From Rhodococcus opacus B4 (GTDB lineage: Bacteria > Actinomycetota > Actinomycetes > Mycobacteriales > Mycobacteriaceae): a stretch of 64,000 bases of DNA. The stretch covers positions 5,208,001 through 5,272,000 of the forward strand of contig NC_012522.1 in NCBI RefSeq assembly GCF_000010805.1, read 5' to 3'. The position numbers were made by a program, and so were the translations under genes. Each line of letters starts with the position of its first letter. Position 1 is the stretch's first letter. Positions 24,888-34,341 of this stretch are shown here, piece by piece. The notes under the pieces were generated by a model. That model was given only the letters and a program-made list of their open reading frames with translations. It was not told the origin of the DNA and searched no databases.

Positions 24888-26050
24888 GCCTCCGATCGAG
24901 CAGTGGCGGTGGCGAGCTCGGGAACCTGCAGATCGACGTGCCCGTCGGGGTGCGGGAACACCCGCAGTGCGCTGGGGGAGAAGCTGACCACCAGCGAGGC
25001 TCCCGAGGCGGCGCCACGCAACCAGGTTCCGTGCCGGCAGGCATCCGCACGGAGGTACAACCGCTCACCACCGGCGTCGACCGTCACGTCGAAATAGCGG
25101 CCCCCGTACTCCGAGGTGACGAGTTCGCCGGTGAGACCGACGTCGCCCGGGGCGACCTCGTCGAGTGAACGATGAAGTGCGAGGTCGTCGGGACGCATTC
25201 TGCCCAGTGCCGCGTCGCCGTCGACGTGCCCGCCACGGATGACGGCGGCACCGAGGTCGACCGGAGTGCCCGCTCGCGTCGTCCACCCCTCGTGTCGCCG
25301 AACGAGTTCGAGTCGATTCGCCATGCCGATGAAGGCGGCGACGTAGTCGGACGACGGGGCCTCGTACACCCGCTCAGGGGTGTCGTACTGCTCGATCTTG
25401 CCCGCCTTCATGATGGCGAGCCGGTCGCCGAGCGCGAACGCCTCCGCCTGATCATGGGTGACGAATACGGCGGTGAAGCCCAGACGTTGGTGGAGTTGAT
25501 GAATCTGGGAGCGGACCTGATCGCGCAGTCGTGCATCGAGATTGCTCAGCGGTTCGTCGAACAGCACCAGATCGGGTTGCGCGGCCAGACCGCGAGCCAC
25601 CGCCACACGCTGCTGCTGCCCGCCGCTGAGCTGGGAGGGGTAGCGGTCGAGCAGGGCTCCACAGTCCACCATCCCCGCTGCGGTCTCGACCTGGCCGGCG
25701 GCGATGGCGCTCTTCATCCGCCGCACCTTCAGCGGGTATCGGATGTTCTCGCGCACCGTCATGTTGGGCCACAACGCGTAGGACTGGAAGACCATGCCGA
25801 TGTTGCGCTTGTAGGCCGGAACATTGATCCGGGCCGACGCGTCGAAGACGGTGTGGTCCTTGAAGGTGATCGACCCGCCCTCGGGAGTCTCGAGACCGGC
25901 GATACAGCGGAGTGTGGTCGTTTTCCCGCAACCGCTGGGGCCGAGCAGGACGAGGAATTCACCGTCCTCGATGTCGAGGTCGAGTTGGTCGACGATGGTG
26001 TTGGACCCGAAGGTCTTGGTCAGGTTGGAAACCCGGAATTGCGATGTCAC
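24884..26050 (-). CDS. ABC importer ATPase with TOBE domain (PotA/FbpC-like)
   Basis: 388 aa. Walker A GPSGCGKTTTLR, Q-loop FQSYALWP, signature LSGGQQQRVAVARGLA, Walker B LVLFDEPLSNLDA, His switch VTHDQAEA; a C-terminal TOBE-type domain from about residue 280. Starts at GTG 26050, 42 bp from the operator at 26092. It energises the fused permease and presumably works with the binding protein encoded in the adjacent operon. Confidence 0.9.
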   Translation of the reverse strand: MTSQFRVSNLTKTFGSNTIVDQLDLDIEDGEFLVLLGPSGCGKTTTLRCIAGLETPEGGSITFKDHTVFDASARINVPAYKRNIGMVFQSYALWPNMTVRENIRYPLKVRRMKSAIAAGQVETAAGMVDCGALLDRYPSQLSGGQQQRVAVARGLAAQPDLVLFDEPLSNLDARLRDQVRSQIHQLHQRLGFTAVFVTHDQAEAFALGDRLAIMKAGKIEQYDTPERVYEAPSSDYVAAFIGMANRLELVRRHEGWTTRAGTPVDLGAAVIRGGHVDGDAALGRMRPDDLALHRSLDEVAPGDVGLTGELVTSEYGGRYFDVTVDAGGERLYLRADACRHGTWLRGAASGASLVVSFSPSALRVFPHPDGHVDLQVPELATATARSEA

Positions 26051-26091
26051 CTGGCACCTGCCTGGTTGCGAATGGGTGGTCGGAAATAAAG

Positions 26092-26104
26092 TGAATTCAG
26101 TTCA
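26092..26104. promoter_or_regulatory. Island operator before the ABC ATPase-permease-SDR operon
   Basis: TGAATTCAGTTCA. On the minus strand it is followed by CTTTATTTCC, so it likely overlaps the promoter of the operon starting at 26050. Confidence 0.7.
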
Positions 26105-26146
26105 TGTCACGATAGCTGTGGTGTCGATGACCGGCAAGGGTCCCGG

Positions 26147-26923
26147 TCACGGTGACGAGCGCTTCGGAGTCCGGGCGCCCGCGGAAGTTCCACCGTCGAT
26201 CATGAGATCGGTGCCGGTGACGTAGCTGCTGTCGTCGCTCGCGAGGAAGAGGATCGCCTTCGCCACCTCGAGTGGCAGGCCGCGTCGTTGCAACGGAATG
26301 CTTTTCACGTAGGCGTCCATGTCGTCGTTCGCGAAATCGGCGCCTGCGGTGATCGCCGTGTCGATGCTGCCCGGGCAGACCGCGTTGACCCGGATGTTCG
26401 ATTCGGCGAACTCCAGCGCCGCAACCCGGGTCAGTGCACGAACGCCGAACTTGGACGCGCCGTACGCGCCGAGTTCGGCGGTGGCGAGGACCCCGCGCAG
26501 CGAAGACAGGTTGACGACCGATCCGCCGGTGGTCATCGCGGCGCCCGCCGCCTGCAGTCCGAGGAACGTGCCCACCAGATTGAGGTCGATCATGCGCCGC
26601 AACTCGGCGAGCGAGGTCTGCATGATCGACGCTTTGGACGCGGCGCCCGCGGAGTTGACGAGAATGCTCATCGGATGGTCGCGATCGGCCATCTCGGTGG
26701 TCGCCCGCGTCCACTGGGCCTCGTCGGTGACGTCCAGGTGTAGATAGTGCGCTCCCGCACCGAGTTTCGCCGCGACACTCGTGCCCGTCTCGTCGTCGAC
26801 ATCACACAGGTACACCGTCGCCCCGTGGGCGTGGAAGAGTTCCGCTGTCGCGGCGCCGATCCCTCGTGCCGCACCGGTGACGAGAGCACACTTGTCACGC
26901 AGTCGCGCGTCGTGCGTCGTCAC
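26147..26923 (-). CDS. Short-chain dehydrogenase/reductase
   Basis: 258-aa classical SDR: TGAARGIGAATA, VYLCDVDDE (NAD type), NSAG, NLSSLRGVL and YGASKFG. Start GTG 26923 overlaps the binding-protein stop, so it is co-translated with the transporter component. Resembles 3-alpha-hydroxysteroid/cyclopentanol-type dehydrogenases; substrate unknown. Its 3' end lies 43 bp from the operator of the downstream operon. Confidence 0.85.
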   Translation of the reverse strand: MTTHDARLRDKCALVTGAARGIGAATAELFHAHGATVYLCDVDDETGTSVAAKLGAGAHYLHLDVTDEAQWTRATTEMADRDHPMSILVNSAGAASKASIMQTSLAELRRMIDLNLVGTFLGLQAAGAAMTTGGSVVNLSSLRGVLATAELGAYGASKFGVRALTRVAALEFAESNIRVNAVCPGSIDTAITAGADFANDDMDAYVKSIPLQRRGLPLEVAKAILFLASDDSSYVTGTDLMIDGGTSAGARTPKRSSP

Positions 26924-27957
26924 TGGATGAATCGCTTTTCCCAGTCGGACTGGTATTCGGTGAGCGATTCGGGGGTCAGATCGGACGGGTTGGGCAGGGT
27001 GATGTCCTGGGCGCGTGCGACGGCACCCTCGATGCCGGGGAGGGCGCTCGCGTAGCCGAGCGACAACGCCTTCTGGCCGGCCGGGGTCACCATGAAATTC
27101 GCCAGCACCTGAGCCGCGTTCGGGTGCGGCGCCGCGGAGAGGGCGTGCGTGAACCAGGGCGTTCCCCAGGGCGGCGAGGGCAGCGCCCAGTCGACCGGTG
27201 CGCCGGATTCCTTCTCGCGCACCAGGGGCTGCACCACCGGGGTGGCGACGATCTCACCGGAGGTCAGGGCCTGAGCCACGCCCAGCGCGCTCGGGTAGAT
27301 GCGCGGTTCCAGGTCGGCGAGCTTCTGTAGATAGTCGGCGCCGAAGTTCTTCTCGAAGAATCGGTAGAAGTCGACGTAGGAGGCAATGCCCGACGGGTTG
27401 ACGATGCCGATCTTGCCCTTCAGCGCGGGATCGAGAAGGTCTGCCGGCTTCTGCAGACCGCCGGGAAGCGCTGTCGTGTTCCATCCGAGGGAGAACACCG
27501 CCGCACTCGTCAGGAAGAACTTGTCGGAAACGATGCTCTTCTGTGGTTCGTACTCCGGCGCATCGAAAGCCGGTCCGAGGAGATTCGTCGAGTAGGTTCC
27601 CGACTCCGCGGCCGTCTCGATCCAGGCAGCGTCGGTAAGCATGTGGACGTCGGCCGTGCCGCGTTTCGTCTGATTCTCGACCTCGACCTTCGGGTTGATG
27701 TCGGCGTCGGTTCCGCGAACGTACTCGAGCGAGATCTCGGGGTACTCCTGCTGGAATGCGACTTTGAGCGCCTCGAGATTGGCTGGGTTCTGGCTCGAGT
27801 ACAGCAGCACGCTGCCTTCGCCCTTGGCGGCCGCGACGACGTCGTCCCATGTGCCCGACACGGGCTGGTTGACGCCGGAACCGCCGGAACCGCACGCGGC
27901 GGAGGCGAACGCGGCGACCACCGCGACGGACATCAGCTTGATCGGCACTCTTCTCAT
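26920..27957 (-). CDS. ABC importer substrate-binding lipoprotein (FbpA/iron-type family 1)
   Basis: 345 aa with a lipoprotein signal peptide (lipobox ASAACGS). The mature part has GSVLLYSSQNPANLEALKVAFQQEYP, the opening of ferric-type binding proteins, and ends with PAGQKALSLGYASALPG. The Tyr pair that binds iron in FbpA is not evident, in keeping with an organic ligand. ATG 27957 was chosen for the signal peptide and the AAGGA site. It is separated from its ATPase-permease operon only by the coupled SDR and lies downstream of the hydrolase. Confidence 0.85.
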   Translation of the reverse strand: MRRVPIKLMSVAVVAAFASAACGSGGSGVNQPVSGTWDDVVAAAKGEGSVLLYSSQNPANLEALKVAFQQEYPEISLEYVRGTDADINPKVEVENQTKRGTADVHMLTDAAWIETAAESGTYSTNLLGPAFDAPEYEPQKSIVSDKFFLTSAAVFSLGWNTTALPGGLQKPADLLDPALKGKIGIVNPSGIASYVDFYRFFEKNFGADYLQKLADLEPRIYPSALGVAQALTSGEIVATPVVQPLVREKESGAPVDWALPSPPWGTPWFTHALSAAPHPNAAQVLANFMVTPAGQKALSLGYASALPGIEGAVARAQDITLPNPSDLTPESLTEYQSDWEKRFIQ

Positions 27958-28036
27958 GGCAGGAATGTCCTTCCGGAATCGGTTCGGCGAGTGCGAACCT
28001 GGGGTGTTCGGTGACGGATCGGGGAGTGGAACGGGC

Positions 28037-28732
28037 CTACGACGCGAGAGCATTGAGCAGCGCAGCAACGCGATCGGGGATCGTGACCATGGCCATGTGG
28101 CCGGATTCGAGAAATACGGTGTCGCCGCCGACGACGGCTGCCGAACGCTCCTGCAGTTCCGGTGGGTAGCAGACGTCCTTGGTCAACCGTACGTATGTGC
28201 GGGGTATGTCGGCGCGGAGACCGGACAGATCGACCGACTCGGTGAGGAGCGCGCCGCAGTCGTCGACCAGTTGATCGATCGTCCAGCCCGTCTGCTCGGC
28301 ATCCATGTCGTTACAGAGCATCGCGGCGGCCCCCGTCGGATCCTGGCGGTACACACCGTCTTCTATCGAGGCTTCCACGGCGGTGCGGACGTCCGGGTCG
28401 ATCTGGTCGATCACCCTTGTGCCGTCGGGCGGGACGACGGCGGAGAGATAGACGACATGCCGTAGTCGGGGAGCGAGTGCCTGCATGACCCGAGGGGCCG
28501 TCACGCCCCCGAAGGAGTGCGCGACGAGGACGACGTCGACGAGGTCGGCCGCCTCCACGTCGTCGATGACGGCGGCGGCGCAGTCGTCGAGGGTGACGGA
28601 CCGCGGGTCGACGGAGTGTCGTCGTCCCCGTCCGGGGAGATCGACTGCGAGAGTGTCCTGTTCGAGCAGGGGGAGGAGTGGCTCCCAGCAGGAGGCGCCC
28701 ATTCCTGCGCCGTGGACGAGAACGAACGACAT
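28037..28732 (-). CDS. Alpha/beta hydrolase (esterase-like)
   Basis: 231 aa. LVHGAGMGASCWEPLLPLL gives the oxyanion region, VAHSFGG the nucleophile elbow (Ser), and LESGHMAMV the catalytic His. The short cap resembles plant-type methylesterase/hydroxynitrile-lyase-like proteins (MES/EstC group), so hydrolysis of an ester or lactone form of the growth substrate is plausible. First gene of a minus-strand operon with the binding protein and an SDR. GAGGAGCAAC precedes ATG 28732; an operator lies 18 bp upstream. Confidence 0.85.
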   Translation of the reverse strand: MSFVLVHGAGMGASCWEPLLPLLEQDTLAVDLPGRGRRHSVDPRSVTLDDCAAAVIDDVEAADLVDVVLVAHSFGGVTAPRVMQALAPRLRHVVYLSAVVPPDGTRVIDQIDPDVRTAVEASIEDGVYRQDPTGAAAMLCNDMDAEQTGWTIDQLVDDCGALLTESVDLSGLRADIPRTYVRLTKDVCYPPELQERSAAVVGGDTVFLESGHMAMVTIPDRVAALLNALAS

Positions 28733-28749
28733 GTTGCTCCTCGCGAAAT

Positions 28750-28762
28750 TGAACTGATATCA
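28750..28762. promoter_or_regulatory. Island operator before the hydrolase operon
   Basis: TGAACTGATATCA, a weaker match (right half 4 of 6), embedded in a longer palindrome AACTGATATCAGTT. It may be read by either strand's promoter in the divergent region 28733-28843. Confidence 0.5.
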
Positions 28763-28816
28763 GTTTGAATCTAAAGAAGTGCCCCTGTGATGTCAATCAC
28801 CTGTTAGCGTATGAAG

Positions 28817-28829
28817 TGAATCCAGTTCA
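28817..28829. promoter_or_regulatory. Island operator before the OYE-family reductase
   Basis: TGAATCCAGTTCA, identical to the site at 9156, 14 bp before ATG 28844. Confidence 0.7.
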
Positions 28830-28843
28830 GTTAGGAGATCGGG

Positions 28844-30772
28844 ATGACGACACCACGCGCAGCGCAGCCGCTGCAGATCGGCTCGCTACAGCTGGCAAAC
28901 CGCCTCGTCGGGACGCCGCACGCCTCGGGAGCCGTCGCCGGCGGCATCCCCGCACGCGGCGACGACGACTATTGGCGGCGCTGCGCGGCCGGCGGTGCCG
29001 CGATGCTCATCGTCGGCGGCACGGTGGTGTCACCCGGTTCGACCAACCGCAACGGCAACATCACCGAGGCCTGGCGCCCCGAGGTCCTCGCCGGCCTGGA
29101 GGCGCGGGCGCGGGCGATCACGGAAGAGGGGGTCGTCGCAGCATGTCAACTGGTGCACCTCGGGCGCGAGACGCTCGGCGCCGAGCTGTGGAGCCATCCC
29201 GTCGCGCCGTCCGCAGTCCGCTCGCCGCGCGAACCGACACGTCCTCGCGCCCTCTCTCCCGCCGACGTCGACGACATCGTCGACGCCTTCCGCACGTCCG
29301 CCGTCCACGCGTGGTCCGCCGGATTCCCGGTCGTCGAACTGCACGCGGCCCACGGATATCTCCTGGCGCAATTCCTCTCGCCGATCACCAATGTCGGCCG
29401 AGACGCCGCGACGGTGTCCCGGCGGGTGCGAATTCTCGACCGCATCGCTTCTGTGGTTCGCGACGCCTGCCCTGGCGTCGTCCTCGGTGTGCGGGTCTCC
29501 GCGGAAGGCGACGACGAGGCCGGCCTGAGCATGGACGGGCTCTGCGAGGTACTTCCGCACCTCGCCGGTTTCGACTACGTCAACGTCACGGTCGGCGTCC
29601 GCACCACGTACGTCCGCGACATGGCCGTCACCGACCCACCGCTCCTCGACGCGGTCGGTCGGTTGCGTGCCGCTGCGGCGGCACCGCTGCTGGTGTCACA
29701 GGCGTTCCGCACCGGCGCCTCCATCGACAGCGCGCTCCGTTCGGGGGCCGACCTCGTCGGCGTGGCACGACCGCTGATCGCGGACCCGAACTTCCCGAGG
29801 AAGATACTGACCGGCCGGGAAGCCTCGATCCGACCGTGCGTGTCGTGCAACGAGGACTGCAGGGCCTTCGACCCGGTCCTGCTCTGCTCGGTCAATCCCG
29901 AACTCGCGCCGCCCGGCCATGCTGCGCGTCCGGCACACCCGCTGACGCTGGGTCCGACACGCTCGTCGAGGAACCGGCGGCGGATCGCTGTCGTCGGCGC
30001 CGGCCCGGCCGGGCTCGAGTGCGCGATGCGGCTCGGGCCCGATCGGGACGTCACACTCTTCGAACAATGCGAGCGGATCGGAGGCCAGCTCGCGGTTGCC
30101 GCGGACGCGCCACACCGCAGCGGCTGGCGTCGCCTCCTCGACTACTACTCGGCCAACATGCCGGGAGTCGAGATCCGTCTGGGCCACACGGTGAGCGCCG
30201 CCGAACTGGAGGACTTCGACGAGGTGGTCCTGGCCGTCGGCGCAAGGGAAGTGCTCCCTCCCGAAGCGGCGGGGACAAAGTCCCTGCTCTCCTCGCAAGC
30301 GCTGGTCGGGGGCGGGGAGTCGCTGCACGGCCACGTCCTGGTGGTCGACGACGGCTTCGGGCTCTGGCCGGCGGCGAGTTCGGTCGAAGCCGCCCTCGCC
30401 GCCGGCGCCGACCGGGTCACGGTCCTGACACCGGCCGCGGCCTTCGCGTCGGGTCTGCCCGCCGAAGGCCGGGTCCAGTACCTGCGCCGGCTGTCGGGCG
30501 CGCCGGTCGACGTCCGTGTGCTGTCGTCACTCGTCTCGGTCTCGGGCGGCACGGTCGAGTTCGAGAACACCCTGTCGGGGGCGCGGTCGCGGCTCGATGT
30601 CGACCGCATCGTCGTCGCCGGTGAGCGGCGCTCGCTCGACTGGTCACTCCTCGTGCCGGAAAGCGCACGCGTGCACGTCATCGGCGATGCGCTCGTGCCG
30701 CGCAAGGTCGCCCACGCCGTCGCCGAAGGCCGCTCCGCAGCCTGTGAGTACTTATTAACCACGGGCGGTTAA
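28844..30772 (+). CDS. FMN/FeS/FAD oxidoreductase, 2,4-dienoyl-CoA reductase-like
   Basis: 642 aa. The N-terminal half is an Old-Yellow-Enzyme TIM barrel (LANRLVGTPHASG, HAAHGYLLAQFLSP). A Cys cluster CVSCNEDCRAFDPVLLCSVNP binds a 4Fe-4S centre, and a C-terminal FAD/NAD(P) domain opens with IAVVGAGPAGLECAMRL. Bacterial FadH and trimethylamine dehydrogenase share this order. The second dinucleotide motif (VLVVDDGFGLWPA) is atypical: the usual Gly-rich loop is altered. The last codons (EYLLTTGG) and the stop come from palindrome copy 3, so the native C-terminus may have been changed. Confidence 0.87.
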   Translation: MTTPRAAQPLQIGSLQLANRLVGTPHASGAVAGGIPARGDDDYWRRCAAGGAAMLIVGGTVVSPGSTNRNGNITEAWRPEVLAGLEARARAITEEGVVAACQLVHLGRETLGAELWSHPVAPSAVRSPREPTRPRALSPADVDDIVDAFRTSAVHAWSAGFPVVELHAAHGYLLAQFLSPITNVGRDAATVSRRVRILDRIASVVRDACPGVVLGVRVSAEGDDEAGLSMDGLCEVLPHLAGFDYVNVTVGVRTTYVRDMAVTDPPLLDAVGRLRAAAAAPLLVSQAFRTGASIDSALRSGADLVGVARPLIADPNFPRKILTGREASIRPCVSCNEDCRAFDPVLLCSVNPELAPPGHAARPAHPLTLGPTRSSRNRRRIAVVGAGPAGLECAMRLGPDRDVTLFEQCERIGGQLAVAADAPHRSGWRRLLDYYSANMPGVEIRLGHTVSAAELEDFDEVVLAVGAREVLPPEAAGTKSLLSSQALVGGGESLHGHVLVVDDGFGLWPAASSVEAALAAGADRVTVLTPAAAFASGLPAEGRVQYLRRLSGAPVDVRVLSSLVSVSGGTVEFENTLSGARSRLDVDRIVVAGERRSLDWSLLVPESARVHVIGDALVPRKVAHAVAEGRSAACEYLLTTGG

Positions 30773-30786
30773 TAAGTACTCACAGG
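30741..30786. repeat. Long palindrome, copy 3, overlapping the end of a gene
   Basis: CCTGTGAGTACTTATTAACC mirrors its right arm around ACGGGC. The arm changes TATTAAC/GTTAATA are compensatory relative to copies 1, 2 and 4. The reductase reading frame continues through most of the element and stops inside its right arm at 30772. Confidence 0.88.
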
Positions 30787-30832
30787 GGTGTGGGGTGTGG
30801 TTGCGCTCACACCCGCGGTCGTCTACGTTACT

Positions 30833-30845
30833 TGAACTGAAGTCA
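30833..30845. promoter_or_regulatory. Island operator before the liv-type transporter operon
   Basis: TGAACTGAAGTCA (left half perfect, right half 4 of 6). A TACGTT hexamer at 30824-30829 could be the -10 element. Confidence 0.55.
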
Positions 30846-30881
30846 ACTCAATTTGAATTCCGGCCGCCCCTCGGAGGCATC

Positions 30882-31751
30882 GTGGACCAGTTGTTCATCA
30901 CTTTGACCACCGGCATCGCCAACGGTGCCGTGTACGGTCTCATCGGACTCGGATTGGTCATCATCTTCCGATCCACCGACGTCATGAATTTCGCCATGGC
31001 GTCGTTGTCGACCCTCGCCATCTACGTTGCCCTCAGTGCGTACGGGGCCGGCGTAGGCATTGTCGTCGCGCTGGTCGTCGCGGTGGCCTTCGGCGCCCTC
31101 AGCGGAGTCGTGGTGCGGGAAGCGCTGATTCGTCCGCTCGGGCAGGGGAAGCTGTTCGCCGCGCTCGTCGTCACGATGGGGCTGTCGATCATCGTCGAAC
31201 ATGTGATCGGCCAGTACTGGGGAGAGCAACCGCGACGATTCCCGCAACTCGTCGACGGCACGATCTCGATCGGCAACTCGAACCTGATGCTGCAGGACCT
31301 CGTGACAATCCTGCTCGCCGCGCTGGCCGTGTCGGCCATCGCATACCTGTTCACGCGCACGCCCGTCGGATCTGCGATGCGTGCGGTCGCGGAATCGGCC
31401 GAGACCGCGGAGATCATGGGCATCAACGCGCACAAGGTCGCGCGGATCGCGTGGGCTCTCGGCATGGCGCTGGCGGTGCTGGGAGTCTTCTTGTACGCCC
31501 CGAAGACCGGGGTGTCGCCGGTGATCCTTGCCCCGGTGTTGTTCCGGGCGTTCGCCGGCATCCTGCTGGGCGGTCTGACGAGCATGTACGGCGCGGTCAT
31601 CGGTGGGCTCGTCATCGGTGTCCTCGACAACCTCGCTGCGGCCTACATCTCCGCCAGCTTCCGCGACACGTTCGTCTTCTGCGTGGCGGTGCTCGTGCTG
31701 CTCATCCGTCCCCAGGGCATCTTCGGCCGCCAAACCTTCGAGAGGGTCTGA
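30882..31751 (+). CDS. Branched-chain-type ABC importer permease (LivH-like)
   Basis: 289 aa, eight or so membrane helices, with the LivH pattern: GIANGAVYGLIGLGLVIIFRSTDVMNFA near the start and GLTSMYGAVIGGLVIGVLDN near the end. GTG 30882 (VDQLFITL) is chosen over a farther upstream start because CGGAGG lies 5 nt before it and the operator would otherwise be inside the gene. Family members import branched-chain amino acids, urea and, in catabolic clusters, aromatic or alicyclic acids. Five nt separate it from the next gene. Confidence 0.9.
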   Translation: MDQLFITLTTGIANGAVYGLIGLGLVIIFRSTDVMNFAMASLSTLAIYVALSAYGAGVGIVVALVVAVAFGALSGVVVREALIRPLGQGKLFAALVVTMGLSIIVEHVIGQYWGEQPRRFPQLVDGTISIGNSNLMLQDLVTILLAALAVSAIAYLFTRTPVGSAMRAVAESAETAEIMGINAHKVARIAWALGMALAVLGVFLYAPKTGVSPVILAPVLFRAFAGILLGGLTSMYGAVIGGLVIGVLDNLAAAYISASFRDTFVFCVAVLVLLIRPQGIFGRQTFERV

Positions 31752-31756
31752 TATCC

Positions 31757-34294
31757 ATGGTCACACAAGACATCTCGGGTCGGGGTGCAGGACGCCGGGC
31801 CCAGCGGCTGTACAGCACCGGTCAACTTCTCGGCGGACCGGCCGCAGCGCTTCTGACAATCGCGGTGCTGTCGGCCGGACTCGTTCCGGGCTATCAGGTC
31901 TACACGGTCGGACTTGCCGCGGTGTACGGACTGATCGTCCTGTCCATCTCGCTTCTGGCCGGGTGGACGGGTATCTGGTCGATCGGGCATCCCGCAATGG
32001 TCGCGATCGGCGCGTATGCGACGGCCTACGGCAGCAGTCACGGCTGGGGATCGGCCTTCACATCCGTCGTCGCCGTTGCACTGTGTGCAATGCTGGGTGG
32101 CTTTCTCGGGTTCGCCGGCTCCCGCTTCTCCGTGCTGTACGTCGCGCTCCTGACGTTGGCGTTCACCTTGGTGACGCTCGAAATCATCGGCGCGTGGAAG
32201 AGCGTGACCGGCGGCGACCAGGGCGTGCCGGTCGACGCCTTCGGCGACCTCGTTCCGTCGTCCGACGACGTCACCTACCTGGCCGTCGGAGTCCTCGGTC
32301 TCGCCATCACCGTGTCGGTGTTCATGCGCCGCACCACCATTCGCATGCGCATGGTCGCGGCCAAGACGCACCCCCTGGCCGGCAGGTCGATCGGCATCGC
32401 TCCCGAACTGCAATCGAGCCTCGGTTTCGCGATCAGCGCGGGTGTCGCGGGTCTGGCGGGTGTGCTCCTTGCCCTGCTGTCGGGCTTCATCAGCCCGGAA
32501 GGCTTTTCGATGGTGTTCGCGGTCAACCTGATTGCCGCGACCGTGCTCGGCGGGACCGGCAGCGTGATCGGCGCCGTACTGGGTGGGGCGTTCCTCGCCT
32601 CCGCGCCGACGTTGTCGTCGTCGCTGTCGATCGACCAGCCGTACCTGATCGGGGGAGTCCTGATTCTCACCCTGCTGTTCCTCGCCGACGGGATCGTCCC
32701 GACGGTCGGAAAGCTGTTGCACCGATTCGTCCCTGCCACGCGGGTACTCGGCCGCCCCACGTTGCCCATGCTTCTCGACACAGCTGAGTCGGGAACGAAC
32801 ACGCCCGCCGGTGGGGCCGCGGCAGCCGTGCTGAAGACGGAGGGGCTCGGTGTTCGATTCGGCGGTCTTCAGGCCGTGCACGACATCGACCTCCGCGTGG
32901 GTGCCGGTGAGGTGCTCGCGATCATCGGGCCCAACGGCGCAGGCAAGACGACCTTCGTCAACGCCCTCTGCGGCCTGATCGGTGGCGGCGAAGTCGTGGG
33001 AACGATGGAACTCGATGGCCGGCCCCTGCACGGGGTACGCGCCACTCGTCGACGCTCGCTCGGCCTCGGCCGGACCTTTCAGCATGCCGAACTCTTCGCG
33101 GAACTGACCGTGCTCGAAAATGTCAGTGTCGTCAACCGCTGGGGGCGCCGGGCCGATCGCGACAGTGCGGTGCGGGTCCTCTCGAGTGTCGGACTGTCCG
33201 ACCACGTGCACCGACTCCCCGACGAACTGCCGTTCGGGCTGCAGAAACGGGTCGACCTGGCGCGTGCGATCGCCGCGCTGGCCGACAACCCGCGCTTGAT
33301 GGTGCTCGACGAACCGTTCGGCGGTCTCGACGCGGATGAACGGCACACCCTCGCCGGCCACATCCGGCGACTCTCGAAGGCCGGAACGTCCGTGATCATC
33401 ATCGACCACGTGCTCGACGACTTGTTCGCCGTCGCAGACCGCGTGGTGGCGTTCGACTTCGGCGAGCTGATCGCCGACGGAACCCCGGACACCGTCCTGC
33501 AGAACCGTCAGGTCCGCGACTCGTACCTCGGAAACATCGACACGACTCTGATCGCACCCGCGATCGACCGGACGTCGACTCCGTTGATCTCCGTGCGGGG
33601 GATCGAGCACCACTACGCGGGTGTGCAGGCATTGTCCGGCATCGATCTCGACGTGCATGCGGGCGGAATTCTCGGCATCGTCGGCGCGAACGGCGCCGGC
33701 AAGAGCACTTTGGGGCGGATCCTGCACGGCGACCTGCAGTCGACCGGCGGCACCCGCACGGTCACCGGCACGGACGCACTGCGCCTCAGCCTGGTTCCCG
33801 AGGGGCGCGCGCTGTTCCGCACCCTGTCGGTGCGGGAGAATCTGGAGGTCGCGGCGTACGCCGCAGGAATCTCCGGTCGCACCTTGCGAACTCGGCTCGA
33901 CGAACTGCGCCAGGGGCTCCCCGAACGCGTCCGCACTCGCATGGACATACCGGCCGGCTCGTTGTCCGGCGGCGAACAGCAACTCGTCGCCATCGCCCGG
34001 GCGCTGATGGCCGACCCCGAGGTCCTGATCCTCGACGAACCCGCACTGGGGTTGTCCCCGGCGATGGTCGACGAGGTCTACTCACAGGTCAATGCTCTGG
34101 CACGCCGCGGCATCACAACTATCCTGCTCGACCAGTCACTCTCGCGCGCGCTCGAATCCTGCAGCGAGGTAGTCGTTCTGCGTCAAGGTGAGGTCGTCGC
34201 GCGCGGTAACAGTGGTACGCCGGAATTCGCCCGGACCGCCGAGGCAGCGTACTTCGGCACGGATATCCCAGCCTCCACCGGTGAACTGCACTGA
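31757..34294 (+). CDS. Fused LivM permease - LivG ATPase - LivF ATPase
   Basis: A single 845-aa polypeptide. Residues about 20-335 are a LivM-type permease (GWTGIWSIGHPAMVAIGAYA). Residues 355-595 are a LivG-type ATPase (Walker A GPNGAGKTT near 391; LARAIAALADNPRLMVLDEPFGGLD). Residues 605-835 are a LivF-type ATPase (GANGAGKST near 643; LSGGEQQLVAIARALMADPEVLILDEPALGLSP). The LivG signature LPFGLQKRVDLARA is slightly divergent. LivM-LivG fusions are known; all three in one chain is unusual. Reading is uninterrupted from ATG 31757 to 34294. Confidence 0.9.
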   Translation: MVTQDISGRGAGRRAQRLYSTGQLLGGPAAALLTIAVLSAGLVPGYQVYTVGLAAVYGLIVLSISLLAGWTGIWSIGHPAMVAIGAYATAYGSSHGWGSAFTSVVAVALCAMLGGFLGFAGSRFSVLYVALLTLAFTLVTLEIIGAWKSVTGGDQGVPVDAFGDLVPSSDDVTYLAVGVLGLAITVSVFMRRTTIRMRMVAAKTHPLAGRSIGIAPELQSSLGFAISAGVAGLAGVLLALLSGFISPEGFSMVFAVNLIAATVLGGTGSVIGAVLGGAFLASAPTLSSSLSIDQPYLIGGVLILTLLFLADGIVPTVGKLLHRFVPATRVLGRPTLPMLLDTAESGTNTPAGGAAAAVLKTEGLGVRFGGLQAVHDIDLRVGAGEVLAIIGPNGAGKTTFVNALCGLIGGGEVVGTMELDGRPLHGVRATRRRSLGLGRTFQHAELFAELTVLENVSVVNRWGRRADRDSAVRVLSSVGLSDHVHRLPDELPFGLQKRVDLARAIAALADNPRLMVLDEPFGGLDADERHTLAGHIRRLSKAGTSVIIIDHVLDDLFAVADRVVAFDFGELIADGTPDTVLQNRQVRDSYLGNIDTTLIAPAIDRTSTPLISVRGIEHHYAGVQALSGIDLDVHAGGILGIVGANGAGKSTLGRILHGDLQSTGGTRTVTGTDALRLSLVPEGRALFRTLSVRENLEVAAYAAGISGRTLRTRLDELRQGLPERVRTRMDIPAGSLSGGEQQLVAIARALMADPEVLILDEPALGLSPAMVDEVYSQVNALARRGITTILLDQSLSRALESCSEVVVLRQGEVVARGNSGTPEFARTAEAAYFGTDIPASTGELH

Positions 34295-34341
34295 ATTGTC
34301 CCGACCTCGTTCGGGCACGGAGAAAGGGGAGTACGGAGAAG

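Noticed and set aside
26920..27957. Ferric-iron binding protein (FbpA) for iron uptake.
   Set aside because: The signature iron-binding Tyr pair is not evident, no iron box is nearby, and the operon shares the catabolic-island operator and an esterase gene.
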